Positions 40,060-49,776 are shown, counted from the first letter of the stretch. The stretch is DNA of 64,000 nucleotides from Sphingomonas aliaeris (GCF_016743815.1 NZ_CP061035.1:126501-190500); one strand, 5' to 3'. Notes: a model not told the origin generated them from the sequence alone. Numbers and translations are program-made.

Positions 40060-41763
40060 TCAGAAGGTTTTGCCGGCGATCATCGCGAGATGATCGGCGA
40101 TCGGGCCGAGCGCGAGGCTCGGCAGGAACGTGAGCCCGCCGAGGATCAGGATCGTGCCGACGAGCAGCCCGACCCACAGTCCGCCGGTCGTGGGGAACGA
40201 TCCTGCGCTTTCCGGCGTGTATTTCTTCGCGGCCAGGCTTCCCGCGATGGCCAGCATCGGCACGATCACGAAAAATCGGCCCAGCCACATCGCGACGCCC
40301 AGCATTCCGTCGTAATAGGGCGTGTTGGCGCTCAGCCCGGCAAAGGCCGATCCGTTGTTCCCGACCGCGCTGGTGAACGCGTACACGATCTCCGAAAAGC
40401 CGTGCGGGCCTTTATTGAGCGGCCCCGCCAGCCCGGGCTCCACGACCGCGCTGATCGCGCTGAAACCCAGGATTATCAGCGGCAAAGTCGCGATAGCTAA
40501 TACCGCGAGCTTCACCTCCAGATTCCCGATCTTCTTCCCCAAATACTCCGGCACCCGCCCCACCATCAACCCGGCGACGAAAACCGCGAGGATGGCGAAC
40601 AGCAGGAAGCCGTAGATTCCGGCGCCGACGCCCCCGATCACGACCTCGCCCAGTTGGATGTTGATCAGCGGGATCATACCGCCGATCGCGGTGAAGCTGT
40701 CATGCATGCCGTTGACCGCGCCGCACGAGGCGGCAGTGGTGACGACCGAGAACAAGGCGGTCGCGGCGATGCCGAAACGCACCTCCTTGCCCTCCATATT
40801 GCCACCCGCAACCGCCAGATGGTGGACGATCGGGTTGCCGGCGGCTTCCTGCCAGTAGGTGATGCCGACACCGATCGTGAAAAGGATGATCATCGCCGAG
40901 AGGATCGCCCACCCCTGGCGCGTGTTGCCGACCGCCTTGCCGAACGTCCAGGTCAGGCCGAAGCCGATCGCGAAAATCGACAGCATCTGGATTAGGTTGG
41001 TCAGCGCGGTCGGGTTCTCGAAGGGATGCGCGCTGTTGGCGTTGAAGAAGCCGCCGCCGTTGGTGCCGAGCATCTTGATCGCTTCCTGGCTGGCGACGGG
41101 CCCGAGCGCCAGCGTCTGCCTCGCGCCTTCCAGCGTCGTCACGTCGACCGTGCCCGCCAGCGTCTGCGGCACCCCGCTTGCGATGTAAAACAGCGTGAGC
41201 AGCGCGCAGAGCGGAAGCAGGAGATACAAAGTGACGCGCGTCATATCGGCCCAGAAATTGCCGATCGTGGTGGCAGAGCGCCGCGCGAAACCGCGAAACA
41301 GAGCGAATGCGAGCGCGATACCGGTCGCTGCCGACAGGAAGTTGTGAATCGTCAGGCCGAACGTCTGGCTGAAGTTCGACAGGGTCGATTCCCCGCCATA
41401 ACTTTGCCAGTTGGTATTGGTTGTGAAGCTGACCGCCGTATTGAAGGCAAGATGCCCGCTGAGACCCGGCAACCCCTGGGGATTGCCGGGCAACACGCCC
41501 TGCAGCCGCAATACGGCGTAGGTCAGGACCATCAGCACGGTGTTGAATAGCAGCATGTGCAGCGCGTATCGCCGCCACCCTTGCTCGACCTGCGGGTCGA
41601 TGCCGGACAGTCTGTAGAAACCGCGCTCGACCGGGGCGAGCATCGGATGGAGCGGCGTACGCCGTCCTTCGTACAATGCGAACAGCCACGATCCCATAGG
41701 CCGGGTCAGCGCGAGGAGAATGGCGACGAAGCCGAGGATCAGGATCCATCCCTGAAATGTCAT
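40060..41763 (-). CDS. kdpA: KdpA potassium-binding channel subunit
   Basis: A 567-residue inner-membrane protein with ten or so transmembrane helices and the four pore loops of the SKT superfamily, for example [50 protein letters not shown] and [14 protein letters not shown]. It binds and conducts potassium within KdpFABC. ATG 41763 follows the kdpF stop by 16 nt with AAAGGAG in the gap. Confidence 0.96.
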   Translation of the reverse strand: MTFQGWILILGFVAILLALTRPMGSWLFALYEGRRTPLHPMLAPVERGFYRLSGIDPQVEQGWRRYALHMLLFNTVLMVLTYAVLRLQGVLPGNPQGLPGLSGHLAFNTAVSFTTNTNWQSYGGESTLSNFSQTFGLTIHNFLSAATGIALAFALFRGFARRSATTIGNFWADMTRVTLYLLLPLCALLTLFYIASGVPQTLAGTVDVTTLEGARQTLALGPVASQEAIKMLGTNGGGFFNANSAHPFENPTALTNLIQMLSIFAIGFGLTWTFGKAVGNTRQGWAILSAMIILFTIGVGITYWQEAAGNPIVHHLAVAGGNMEGKEVRFGIAATALFSVVTTAASCGAVNGMHDSFTAIGGMIPLINIQLGEVVIGGVGAGIYGFLLFAILAVFVAGLMVGRVPEYLGKKIGNLEVKLAVLAIATLPLIILGFSAISAVVEPGLAGPLNKGPHGFSEIVYAFTSAVGNNGSAFAGLSANTPYYDGMLGVAMWLGRFFVIVPMLAIAGSLAAKKYTPESAGSFPTTGGLWVGLLVGTILILGGLTFLPSLALGPIADHLAMIAGKTF

Positions 41764-41779
41764 GGGATCGCGCTCCTTT

Positions 41780-41869
41780 CTAGAAGCGTTCGGGGCGGAT
41801 CAACACCGCCACCAGATAGATGAGCAGCCCGAGCGCGGTGATCGCGGCGAGCCAGAGGTCGAGCGTCAT
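41780..41869 (-). CDS. kdpF: KdpF small subunit
   Basis: A 29-residue membrane peptide, beginning [16 protein letters not shown] and ending LIRPERF. One transmembrane helix followed by the RPE.F motif is diagnostic for KdpF, which stabilises the Kdp complex. Its position directly before kdpA fits. GGGGA lies upstream of the ATG. Confidence 0.93.
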   Translation of the reverse strand: MTLDLWLAAITALGLLIYLVAVLIRPERF

Positions 41870-41887
41870 GGAATGGTCCCCGGCGGT

Positions 41888-41971
41888 TCAGGCGTTGTCG
41901 CACAGGCGCAGATAGGCGAGCGTCATCGCGACCAATCCCGCCATGACGAGGATCCAAAGGAGGTCCTGCAT
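41888..41971 (-). CDS. 27-residue membrane peptide upstream of kdpF
   Basis: A short open frame, MQDLLWILVMAGLV at the start and LAYLRLCDNA at the end, encodes one transmembrane helix with a charged C-terminus. GGAG lies 9 nt before the ATG, and the gene sits between the porin and kdpF in the same direction with an 18-nt gap to kdpF. Many kdp operons carry a similar unnamed peptide with a Y..xCD/E ending in this place (memory, not checked). It could be a further accessory subunit or regulator of KdpFABC. Confidence 0.65.
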   Translation of the reverse strand: MQDLLWILVMAGLVAMTLAYLRLCDNA

Positions 41972-41989
41972 TGCTTATACTCCGGGTGG

Positions 41990-42862
41990 TCAGAAGGATG
42001 CGGTGAGCGAAACCAGCGCGGTCCCGCCGGCGATATTGCCCGTGCCGTCCTGCCCCTTGCTGAAGCTCGGGCGCAGATAGGCGGCGTCGCGGTTCGAGAT
42101 GTCGGTGCCGACATAGGATGCGTTGAGCGTTAGGTTACGCCACGTGACGTCGGCGCCCAGCGACCAGTCCCAATAGGAACCCGTCGGCGATACGGCGGTC
42201 GCGTTCGGGCCGAGGCCGTTCTGGCCCCGGCTATGCCCGATATGAGCCTTGGCGGTGATCGGCGTGGCGGCGATGGCGAATGCGCCGTCGCCTCAGACGT
42301 AGAGATTATCACCCTTGGCGCCGGGATCGGTGTAGACGCCAGCCGCCGCGGCCGCGCCCGTTGCATACCATTTGCCGAGCGCCTGCTGCCTCGGCGCATA
42401 GGCGAGGCCTGCGGTCAGCGTGGCGGGCCCGGCCGTACCGGTCAGCTTCACATAAGGTTCGGCGAAGTCGGTCTTGTCGGCTCCGCCGGGATAAAGGTAC
42501 CAGGTCAGCCCGGCATCCAGCGTAGTGGTGGCCGACAGGGTCGTCGTGTATCCGCCGATCAGGTCGAGCTCCAGATTGGCCCCGCCGAACGTGCCCCATC
42601 CGCCCAGGTTCGACGCCCAGGTGCCGACATGGAAGCCGCTATCGTGCGCTATCGCGATGCCGCCCTGTACCGCCATCTCCGTGTCCGACTGCGACACGCC
42701 GCGGAACCGGTAATCGGATGCTATGCCGACCGACCCACTGATGGTGAGTCCGGTCGACGGTCCCGCTTTTTCGACGGTGTCGTCCTCGCGCTCTGACTGT
42801 GCGTGAGACTTTGTAGGCATCGCCAAGATCGCGACTGCTATAGCCCAATATGCGAATTTCAT
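41990..42862 (-). pseudogene. TorF/Gcw_chp-family outer-membrane porin with in-frame TGA
   Basis: A 291-codon porin gene at the head of the kdp region. Signal peptide ends SHAQ; GVASDYRFRGVSQSD-like sequence (here GIASDYRFRGVSQSD) and FHVGTWASNLG are hallmarks of the family; the barrel would end SLTASF with terminal Phe at 41993. Codon 190 (42293-42295) is TGA, where the context LYV-x-GDGAFAIAATPI calls for Trp (TGG); the frame stays open and family-like on both sides. So a single nonsense mutation, readthrough, or a base-call error separates it from an intact porin. ATG 42862 with TTGAGG 6 nt upstream. Confidence 0.85.
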
Positions 42863-42868
42863 GCTTGC

Positions 42869-42912
42869 CCTCAAACCGAGTGACGTCCGCGAGAATTTGC
42901 GGCGTCTTGAGG
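42869..42912 (-). promoter_or_regulatory. Leader hairpin covering the porin ribosome binding site
   Basis: In the minus-strand transcript CCTCAA (42912-42907) pairs with TTGAGG (42874-42869), which is the ribosome binding site of the porin, and GACGCCGC (42906-42899) pairs with GCGGaCGTC (42890-42882) apart from one bulged base. Stem on stem, the structure would hide the binding site 6 nt before the ATG. Confidence 0.5.
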
Positions 42913-43861
42913 CTGTCCGATTAGGCGTATGTCGCGTTTTATTTCGAGAGCGAATTCGGCGTTTCGCGTAGCGCTGGCATATGTTTTGCAAGATTTGGGA
43001 GAGATACCCCGCTCAGGCTGATAAGTTGCGTATTGGCTACAAGCGTGTCTTGCGACAGACGGACCTTTCTCCACCAATAAGTGAGCATTTCAGTTGGCGG
43101 CGCGCTACAGCGCGAAGAATAACAGAATCTCAAGCCATGGGGGTAGCGCTGCGATCGGCGATATCGTTCGCGTCAGCGTGGGCCGCGTTTTGGGTGCGCA
43201 TAGCGCGCCGTAGTTTGCACTTGAGTGTTGCCAAGCAATCTCCCGATCATGGGCAGCCCTTTCCCGGTAGTCACGGCGATGAACGCGAATATGTGCCGAA
43301 GGTTTTGGATTCGAACGTCCTTAAACCGCTCGTGCCCTGACGCGCTGCCAGAATGGTTGGAGATCGTATAGATCCCGGGCGGAGAGGTGCCTGCAATGAC
43401 ATGCGGGTTGAACGCCGCACTCTTTATCGCCGACAGGACATCTATTGCCGCATGACCGGCTTGGCGCCGGTTTTGGAATCGGCAACTGCTTGGTTATTGC
43501 CGGGAATTCTGCCGCTGAATTATGTGGCCATGCGGCTGGACGATGCGTCGACGGCGCTGTCTGTCGACGCATGCTCCCTTAACTCGCAGGTCTGGCCCGC
43601 GATGCGATGCAAGCCGTTCGCTAATAACGGTACTCAGTTTAAACCCATCTGCTTCGACACGACAGCTGCCGCACACTCAAGATGTCTCATAACATCGACA
43701 TAGGTTATTGCGGATATTGGTAACTGAACGCACGCTTCCGCCAGTTCGAACGGGAGAAGCGTATTGGCGATCGACCAGCACGACGGCCTTCGGGATCGCA
43801 CCGCTTGGCGGTACCGTAGCGACCTAGCACCGTTGGTACTGACCGATGCGCGTGTCCTCGG
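42913..43861. other. Long gene-free stretch between the kdp region and mgtC
   Basis: About 950 bases without a gene I can support. Open frames of 60-120 codons exist on both strands but have unusual composition, no ribosome binding site and no domain I recognise. The stretch is also visibly richer in A and T than its neighbours in places. It could hold promoters for both flanking units and decayed genes. Confidence 0.45.
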
Positions 43862-44389
43862 ATGACTGACGCGCACGACTGGCAGACGCTGTCATTGCGG
43901 CTCGGTGTCGCCACCATTGCCGGACTGCTGGTCGGATTGGAGCGCGAGTGGCGGGGGCGGGATGCCGGACTGCGGACGCACGCCTTGATCGCGCTCAGTT
44001 CGGCAGCGATCACGGTTTCCGCCCTGATCGTCGCACAGGATCAGCCGCCCGATCGCGACAGCGATCCGTTGCGCGCGGTGCAGGGCATCGCGCAGGCGGT
44101 TGGCCTGATCGCGGGCGGCCTGATCTTCGTGCGGGGCAGCGACGTGCGAAATATCACGACGGCAGCCAGCCTTTGGGTCAGCGCCGCGATCGGAATCTCG
44201 GCTGGCGCCGGCCAGTTCGAACTTACGCTTCTGCTGGGCGCGGCGACCCTGATGGTGCTCGCGATCGTCGGCCTGACGGAGCGAAGTTTCCCCCGGCGCT
44301 TCGGCGATAGCACCACTCCGACGCCGCCCGATCTCCGAGGCCAAGATAAAGCCGGCCCCATACCGACAATCGAAGGACGTGAGCCATGA
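43862..44389 (+). CDS. MgtC/SapB-family membrane protein
   Basis: A 175-residue membrane protein with four or five hydrophobic segments in residues 8-140. The N-terminal GLLVGLEREWRGRDAGLRTHALI and later GIAQAVGLIAGGLIFVRG are the conserved MgtC core; the C-terminal tail is short and proline-rich, so the extra domain of longer MgtC proteins is missing. Family members modulate membrane ATPases or magnesium homeostasis. Its stop overlaps the glucose dehydrogenase start (ATGA, 44386-44389). Confidence 0.85.
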   Translation: MTDAHDWQTLSLRLGVATIAGLLVGLEREWRGRDAGLRTHALIALSSAAITVSALIVAQDQPPDRDSDPLRAVQGIAQAVGLIAGGLIFVRGSDVRNITTAASLWVSAAIGISAGAGQFELTLLLGAATLMVLAIVGLTERSFPRRFGDSTTPTPPDLRGQDKAGPIPTIEGREP

Positions 44390-46815
44390 ACTCGCCGATG
44401 GACGCTACCGCCGGTCCCACCGCCGCATCCGGACGCGGGTCCACGCGGCAAGGTGGTGTCCTTGCGGCGATAGTCGGCGGGCTGGTCGGGCTGATCGGTC
44501 TGATACTGGCGATCGGCGGCGTCTGGCTCGTTGCGGTCGGGGGATCGCCATATTACCTGATCGCCGGCATCGCGATGGTCGTTTCGGGATGGCTGTTGAT
44601 CCGGGGGCGCGTGGCGGGCGCCCGGTTGTATGCCGCGATCGTCGCGCTGACGATCCTCTGGGCCTTTTGGGAAGTCGGCACGAACGGTTGGGCGTTGGTG
44701 CCCCGCGTGATCGCGCCATTGGTACTGCTGGTCGCGGTGCTGCTGGTCGTCCCGTCGATCACGCACGGCGCGCATCGCTGGCGGAAGGCGCTTGTATCGA
44801 TCGCCGCTATCGTCGGAATGACGGCGCTTGGCGGCGTGGTGTTGGGGCAGATGAACCGCCCGCGTGTCCTGGCAACGCTCCCGGTTTCTGGCCGGACGAT
44901 GGGCGATCCGGCGCAGATGCAAGCGGGGGCGGATTGGCCGGCTTATGGCGGCTCGTACAGCGCACGTCGCTTCACGCCGCTGACCCAGATCACACCGGCA
45001 AACGTCAACACGCTGGAACGCGCATGGACGATCCACACGGGCGATCTGCCATCGGCGGAGGCAAAGGGCACGTACGGTGCCGAGAACACGCCGCTGAAAA
45101 TCGGCGACACTTTGTACGTCTGCACGCCAAAAAGCATCGTCATCGCGCTCGACCCGGCAAGCGGGCAGCAGCGCTGGCGGTACGACCCGCAGGTGCCCGA
45201 CAGCGCGATCCCCTATACCGCCGCCTGCCGCGGGGTGAGCTATTTCGCCGTTCCCGGCGCTGCCGCTGGCGACGCCTGCGCGACGCGGATCATCTGGGGT
45301 ACGCTCGACGCGCATATCTTTGCGATCGACGCGCGCAGCGGCCGCCCTTGCGAGGGGTTCGGCACGCATGGCCGGGTCGATGCCAAGATAGGCATGGGCG
45401 ACACGCCGCCAGGCTTCGTCTCGATCAACTCGCCGCCGACGATCGTGCGCGGCGTGGTCGTCACCGGGCATCAGGTACTCGACGGACAGGACCGCTGGGC
45501 ACCGTCCGGAGTGATCCAAGGCTTCGATGCGGTAACCGGCCGGCTGCGTTGGGCGTGGGACATGATGCACCCCGACTGGTCTGGCTATCCTCCCGCCGGG
45601 CAGACCTGGGCGCGCGGCACGCCGAACATGTGGACGATCGCCAGCGGTGACGAGCAACTGGGCCTCGTCTATCTGCCGATGGGCAACGCCGCGGCTGATT
45701 ATTACAGTTCGCTGCGCCGCCCGCCCGAAAACGCCTTCGCGACGTCGCTGGTCGCGCTTGATGTTACCACCGGCAAGCCGCGCTGGCGGTTCCAGGCGGT
45801 GCGCAAGGACGTCTGGGACTATGATTTCGGCGCGCAGGCGACGCTGGTCGACTATCGCGGCACGCCCGCCTTGGTCCTGCCGAGCAAGCAGGGCGACATG
45901 TACATTCTCGACCGCCGGACCGGTCGGGCGCTGACCCCGGTCGGCACGATCCGTGCGCCCGGCGGCGGCGTCGAACCTCAGGAGCGTTCGCCGTTCCAGA
46001 TCGTGTCGAACTGGCATACCCTGCGCAAACCCGTTCTGACCGAGCGCGACATGTGGGGCATGTCCCCGATCGACCAGATGATCTGCCGGATCCAGTTCCG
46101 GAAAGCGCGCTACGAGGGGTTCTTCACGCCGCCGAACACCGACCGGCGCTCGATCACCTATCCCGGTTATAATGGCGGAACGGACTGGGGCGGGGTCGCT
46201 GTCGATCCGCAGCGCGGCGTGATCGTCGCCAATTACAACGACATGCCAAACTATACACGGCTGGTGCCGCGCGCCCGAGCCAATGAACTTGGCTGGGCAC
46301 CCCGCAACCAGGCGCGGGGCCGGATCGGCGGGGCGGAAGGCGCGGGCGATCCGCAGGCCAACACGCCCTACGCCGTGGACGTGAATGCCGGATGGCGCAT
46401 GAAATTCACCGGCATGCTGTGCAAACAGCCGCCCTATGGCGGCATCCGTGCGATCGACATGGCGACGGGCAAGACGATCTGGGATCGCCCCTTCGGCACC
46501 GCCCGCACCAATGGCCCGTTCGGCATACCGTCGATGTTGCCGCTGACGATCGGAACGCCGAACAATGGCGGCGCGGTGGTAACGGCAAGCGGTCTCATCT
46601 TTATCGCTGCGGCGACCGACAATCTGATCCGCGCGATCGATCTCGCGACCGGCGAAACGCTCTGGACGAAGACGCTGCCGGGTGGCGGGCAGGCGACGCC
46701 GATGGTCTATGAGCAGGGCGGACGTGAATATCTCGTCATCTACGCCGGCGGACACCATTTCATGGAGACGCCCGTCAGCGATCAGGTGATCGCCTACGCC
46801 CTGCCGGCGCGATAG
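44386..46815 (+). CDS. gcd: Membrane-bound PQQ-dependent glucose (or quinate/shikimate) dehydrogenase
   Basis: An 809-residue quinoprotein. Five transmembrane helices (about 25-150) precede an eight-bladed PQQ propeller (about 165-800) facing the periplasm; tryptophan-docking repeats such as GKPRWRFQAVRKDVWDYDFGAQ, WGGVAVDPQRGVI and ALDPASGQQRW are visible. It oxidises aldose sugars or cyclic polyols and passes electrons to ubiquinone. Size and anchor fit mGDH, so gcd is used, but quinate/shikimate dehydrogenases share this build. PQQ genes are not in the window. Confidence 0.88.
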   Translation: MNSPMDATAGPTAASGRGSTRQGGVLAAIVGGLVGLIGLILAIGGVWLVAVGGSPYYLIAGIAMVVSGWLLIRGRVAGARLYAAIVALTILWAFWEVGTNGWALVPRVIAPLVLLVAVLLVVPSITHGAHRWRKALVSIAAIVGMTALGGVVLGQMNRPRVLATLPVSGRTMGDPAQMQAGADWPAYGGSYSARRFTPLTQITPANVNTLERAWTIHTGDLPSAEAKGTYGAENTPLKIGDTLYVCTPKSIVIALDPASGQQRWRYDPQVPDSAIPYTAACRGVSYFAVPGAAAGDACATRIIWGTLDAHIFAIDARSGRPCEGFGTHGRVDAKIGMGDTPPGFVSINSPPTIVRGVVVTGHQVLDGQDRWAPSGVIQGFDAVTGRLRWAWDMMHPDWSGYPPAGQTWARGTPNMWTIASGDEQLGLVYLPMGNAAADYYSSLRRPPENAFATSLVALDVTTGKPRWRFQAVRKDVWDYDFGAQATLVDYRGTPALVLPSKQGDMYILDRRTGRALTPVGTIRAPGGGVEPQERSPFQIVSNWHTLRKPVLTERDMWGMSPIDQMICRIQFRKARYEGFFTPPNTDRRSITYPGYNGGTDWGGVAVDPQRGVIVANYNDMPNYTRLVPRARANELGWAPRNQARGRIGGAEGAGDPQANTPYAVDVNAGWRMKFTGMLCKQPPYGGIRAIDMATGKTIWDRPFGTARTNGPFGIPSMLPLTIGTPNNGGAVVTASGLIFIAAATDNLIRAIDLATGETLWTKTLPGGGQATPMVYEQGGREYLVIYAGGHHFMETPVSDQVIAYALPAR

Positions 46816-46827
46816 GAACCGGGGCGT

Positions 46828-46861
46828 TCGGGGCCGGGGCCTCGGACGCCATCGGCCCCGA
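46828..46861. terminator. GC-rich hairpin between convergent genes
   Basis: TCGGGGCCG (46828-46836) pairs with CGGCCCCGA (46853-46861), a 9-bp perfect stem with a 16-nt loop, 13 nt after the dehydrogenase stop and just before the convergent gene's end. There is no T-run, only ATTATT 5 nt later on the plus strand, so it is a possible two-way transcript end. Confidence 0.5.
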
Positions 46862-46866
46862 CCGGA

Positions 46867-47745
46867 TTATTGATTGGCCAGGTCTTTGGGCGGACCAAGG
46901 CGATCGATCTCCCAGGTGGCGATCGTCGCGCCGGTCGTCGGAAGCTCGATCCGTACCTCATCGACCGTGGTGGCGATCGCGCAGATCGGGCGTTGCTCGA
47001 TACCGGCGGGCTGGACACAGCGCACCACAGGGCCGGTCTCTGCGCGCGCCAGCCGACCGATGATGTGCAGGCGGATCCCTTGCGACCCATCGAACTGCGA
47101 TATGCGCTGCACCGTCTCGAAAGCGCGGCCAGCGCGAGCGAGAGGTGCATCCGCGCCGAAGGTCGCGATCGCCAGCGTCTGACCCGGCAGGGTCACCGGC
47201 GAGGTCCCGCTGGGCATGAAGTCGCCGATCCGGGCAGGGCAATGCTCGCTGCTGGACCAGGGACGATTGATCCAAAAACCGGTGGCGGTTGCCGTCTCGC
47301 CGCCTTGACGAACGTGCCAGTCCGGCCCGCTCCAGGCGACCGGGGTCACCGAAACCCGGAGCGTTCCCGTGGATGGATCATATTGCCAGCCCATCGCGGT
47401 TGCGGCGGGATCGTTCGGTCCGGAGCAGCCGAATGGCAGGACCAGGTCGAACTGCCGCCCTGCCGAAGAGGCCAACTCGGCGGGCGGCGATCGGCCGGCC
47501 GCGAAAGCGTCCGCGGCCGCATCCGCCAGCGCCAGCAACTCGGCACGGCCGAGCGTCGTCGCTGCTGCCTTGGCAGGCGAAGACGACGGGGCGGGCGCCG
47601 GTGACGGAGACATCACGATCGTGGCAGGTGCAGGGTCTGGAGCGCTCTCCCGACCCACAAGGAATCCTGCCATAGCCACCGCGATCGCAGCCGCCAGACC
47701 ACCACCGATGGCAAGACGGCTGGAACGGGGGCTGGGTTCGCGCAT
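46867..47745 (-). CDS. Anchored or exported protein of unknown function
   Basis: A 292-residue protein not recognised. A single hydrophobic segment (about 12-31, LAIGGGLAAAIAVAMAGFLVG) is followed by a Pro/Ala/Ser-rich linker and a globular region with VLPFGCSGPND, YDPSTGTLRVSVTP and two pairs of cysteines (FGCSG, EHCPA, RCVQ, ICAI). This suggests a membrane-tethered periplasmic domain with disulfides. I chose ATG 47745; a GTG at 47769 is possible. It is divergent from the SLC13 transporter with 95 nt between. Confidence 0.65.
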   Translation of the reverse strand: MREPSPRSSRLAIGGGLAAAIAVAMAGFLVGRESAPDPAPATIVMSPSPAPAPSSSPAKAAATTLGRAELLALADAAADAFAAGRSPPAELASSAGRQFDLVLPFGCSGPNDPAATAMGWQYDPSTGTLRVSVTPVAWSGPDWHVRQGGETATATGFWINRPWSSSEHCPARIGDFMPSGTSPVTLPGQTLAIATFGADAPLARAGRAFETVQRISQFDGSQGIRLHIIGRLARAETGPVVRCVQPAGIEQRPICAIATTVDEVRIELPTTGATIATWEIDRLGPPKDLANQ

Positions 47746-47840
47746 CCCGGCATGATAGCGAAAAACCACTGTCGCTCCACTCCCAATGCGCTTGCCCGCA
47801 TGTTGACACTGCGTGCGTCGCGTCCGACGCAGGGGCCGAC

Positions 47841-49151
47841 ATGCCGTTCGACCAGATCCTGACGCTCGCCGTCCTCGTTGCGGTCGTCGCCGCGCTCATC
47901 TGGGACAAGGTGCGGGCCGACGTGGTCGCGCTTGCGGGTGCGGCGGTGCTGCTGATGGCGGGCGTCGTCCGGCCGGTTGCGATGCAGGGCGCGTTTGCCA
48001 GCCCGGCGATCGTCGCGCTCGCCTCGCTCTTCGTCATCGCCTATGCGCTTGAGCTCTCGGGATTGCTCGACCGCGCGATCGAGCGCGCCGTCTCCATGTG
48101 CCGCCGACTGGGGACCGCAGGCATCTGGCTGTTGCTGTCGATGATCGGCTGCGTATCCTGTTTCCTGAATTCGACACCGATCGTCGTCCTGGGCGCGCCG
48201 GTGGTGCGTGACGTAGCGACGGCACTCGGCCAGAGCCCGAAACGCTATCTGATTCCGCTGTCCTACGTGACCATCCTGACGGGGTGCTGCACCCTGATCG
48301 GCACCTCGACCAACCTGCTTGTCGACGACATGGCGAGCGTCGCGGGCCAGCCGCGCTTCGGCATCTTCGAGGTGACGCCGGTCGGCTTGCCGATGGCGAT
48401 CGTCGGGGGGCTCTACCTCTTCCTTTTCAGCAATCGACTGCTCGGCGGAAGGCATGCGGACGAGGTACCGGAAGGCGGGCCTGTGTCGGTCGACGCCACG
48501 CGGATCGCCAGTGCCTCGGTCGGCAATGCCAGCGTCTTCGCCGAGCATCGCCCGCTCCAGCCGCGAAAGGCGATCGCCGCACTGACCGTCTTTGCAGGGG
48601 CCATCGCGCTGGCCACCGCGGGCGTTGCGCCGATCGCCGCCACCGCTTTTGCAGGGGCGGTGCTGCTCATCCTGTTGCGCGTCATCAGCGCGGACGAGGC
48701 GTATCACGGCCTCAAACCCGAGATACTGGTGCTGATCGCAGGGATGGTGGTGATTGGGATCGCCATGGAGGAAAGCGGGTTGGCGGCGGGCATTTCCAGC
48801 ACGCTGATTTCCAGCGTGCACGGGCTCGATCCGCTGATCGCACTGGTGGCGCTGTATCTGGTTACGATGGTCCTGACCGAATTGCTGTCGAACGCTACGG
48901 TCGCTGTGTTGGTCACCCCGATCGCGGTGGCGCTCGCCGACAGCCTGGCGGTCAGCCCGCGTCCGTTCCTGGTGGCGGTGATGATGGCGGCAAGCGCAGC
49001 GTTCGCGACGCCGTTCGGCTATCAAACCAACGTCATCGTCTACCAAATGGCCGGCTACCGCTACATGGATTTCGTTCGACTTGGCTTGCCACTCAACCTG
49101 CTGACATGCGCCGTTGCAGTCGCGGCGATCCGCATCTTCTTCCCTTTCTAG
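47841..49151 (+). CDS. SLC13/DASS-family anion transporter
   Basis: A 436-residue inner-membrane permease with 11-12 hydrophobic segments. Two related re-entrant motifs, CFLNSTPIVVLGAP and LLSNATVAVLVTPIA, and SAAFATPFGYQTNVIVY are typical of the DASS/ArsB-type superfamily that moves di- and tricarboxylates or sulfate with sodium or protons. The TrkA-C domains present in many bacterial members are absent. ATG 47841 is preceded by GGGG. The substrate is uncertain. Confidence 0.85.
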   Translation: MPFDQILTLAVLVAVVAALIWDKVRADVVALAGAAVLLMAGVVRPVAMQGAFASPAIVALASLFVIAYALELSGLLDRAIERAVSMCRRLGTAGIWLLLSMIGCVSCFLNSTPIVVLGAPVVRDVATALGQSPKRYLIPLSYVTILTGCCTLIGTSTNLLVDDMASVAGQPRFGIFEVTPVGLPMAIVGGLYLFLFSNRLLGGRHADEVPEGGPVSVDATRIASASVGNASVFAEHRPLQPRKAIAALTVFAGAIALATAGVAPIAATAFAGAVLLILLRVISADEAYHGLKPEILVLIAGMVVIGIAMEESGLAAGISSTLISSVHGLDPLIALVALYLVTMVLTELLSNATVAVLVTPIAVALADSLAVSPRPFLVAVMMAASAAFATPFGYQTNVIVYQMAGYRYMDFVRLGLPLNLLTCAVAVAAIRIFFPF

Positions 49152-49344
49152 CGCGATGTCGCAGCTGCGACGGAATGGGTGATCATTCCTCGCGCTCGAT
49201 GATGGAGACGCCCGATCGGGCTATCGCCTCCGCGTTCGATTGCGCGCCCCCCTGCGGGACCCAGCCCGGCATGGTCTGGCCTGAAGCTCGATAAATGGGA
49301 GCGCAAGGTTTGCAGTGATCATGTTCGAGGGCTTCTCTTAATTT

Positions 49345-49776
49345 CTATCGTTGGCCAACGACTTGATATTGCTGGCCCGGCTGCTGAAGAGCGTCGAGCC
49401 ACGTGACTGCCGCATTTTCGCTGATGAAAAAGTTCAGGATCTCGCCACGGGATAGAGCGCGGCGCATCTGCATCTTCACGAGGCTCGACGACACAAGGAT
49501 CGCTACCCGGTCGCCCGGCCGATAGATCCTGCTGGTCGCGTCCTGTACGCAGGCCTGGCCCTCCGGACTGTGTGGCTTCAGATCGACGGCGTTGATGAGG
49601 ACCCGTATCGGGCGGCCTGCTGCACGCCAGCGCTTTACCACGGCGGCATTGTTGGCGAAATGATCGCGCAAGGTAGACAAGTCGAAAAAACCACTGACAT
49701 TGATGAAAATCGCTTCCTGAAGCCGATCCTCTTCGATCCTGTATCGGGGCTTGTCTGCGAGAGAAGAGCTGAACAT
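49345..49776 (-). CDS. STAS/SpoIIAA-like hypothetical protein
   Basis: A 143-residue soluble protein. The pattern AIFINVSGFFDLSTLRDHF, then RWRAAGRPIRVLINAVDLKPHSPEG, RVAILVSSSLVKMQMRRAL and an end in AVTWLDAL follows the alternating strands and helices of the SpoIIAA-like/STAS fold. No catalytic motif is seen. It lies alone next to an IS remnant. The function is unknown. Confidence 0.7.
   Translation of the reverse strand: MFSSSLADKPRYRIEEDRLQEAIFINVSGFFDLSTLRDHFANNAAVVKRWRAAGRPIRVLINAVDLKPHSPEGQACVQDATSRIYRPGDRVAILVSSSLVKMQMRRALSRGEILNFFISENAAVTWLDALQQPGQQYQVVGQR

Noticed and set aside
42293..42295. TGA in the porin as a selenocysteine codon
   Set aside because: Porins of this family have no selenocysteine, there is no suitable stem-loop directly after the codon, and context favours TGG for Trp.
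43353..43703. 116-codon plus-strand frame in the gap before mgtC
   Set aside because: No ribosome binding site, odd composition and no similarity that I can recognise on either strand.
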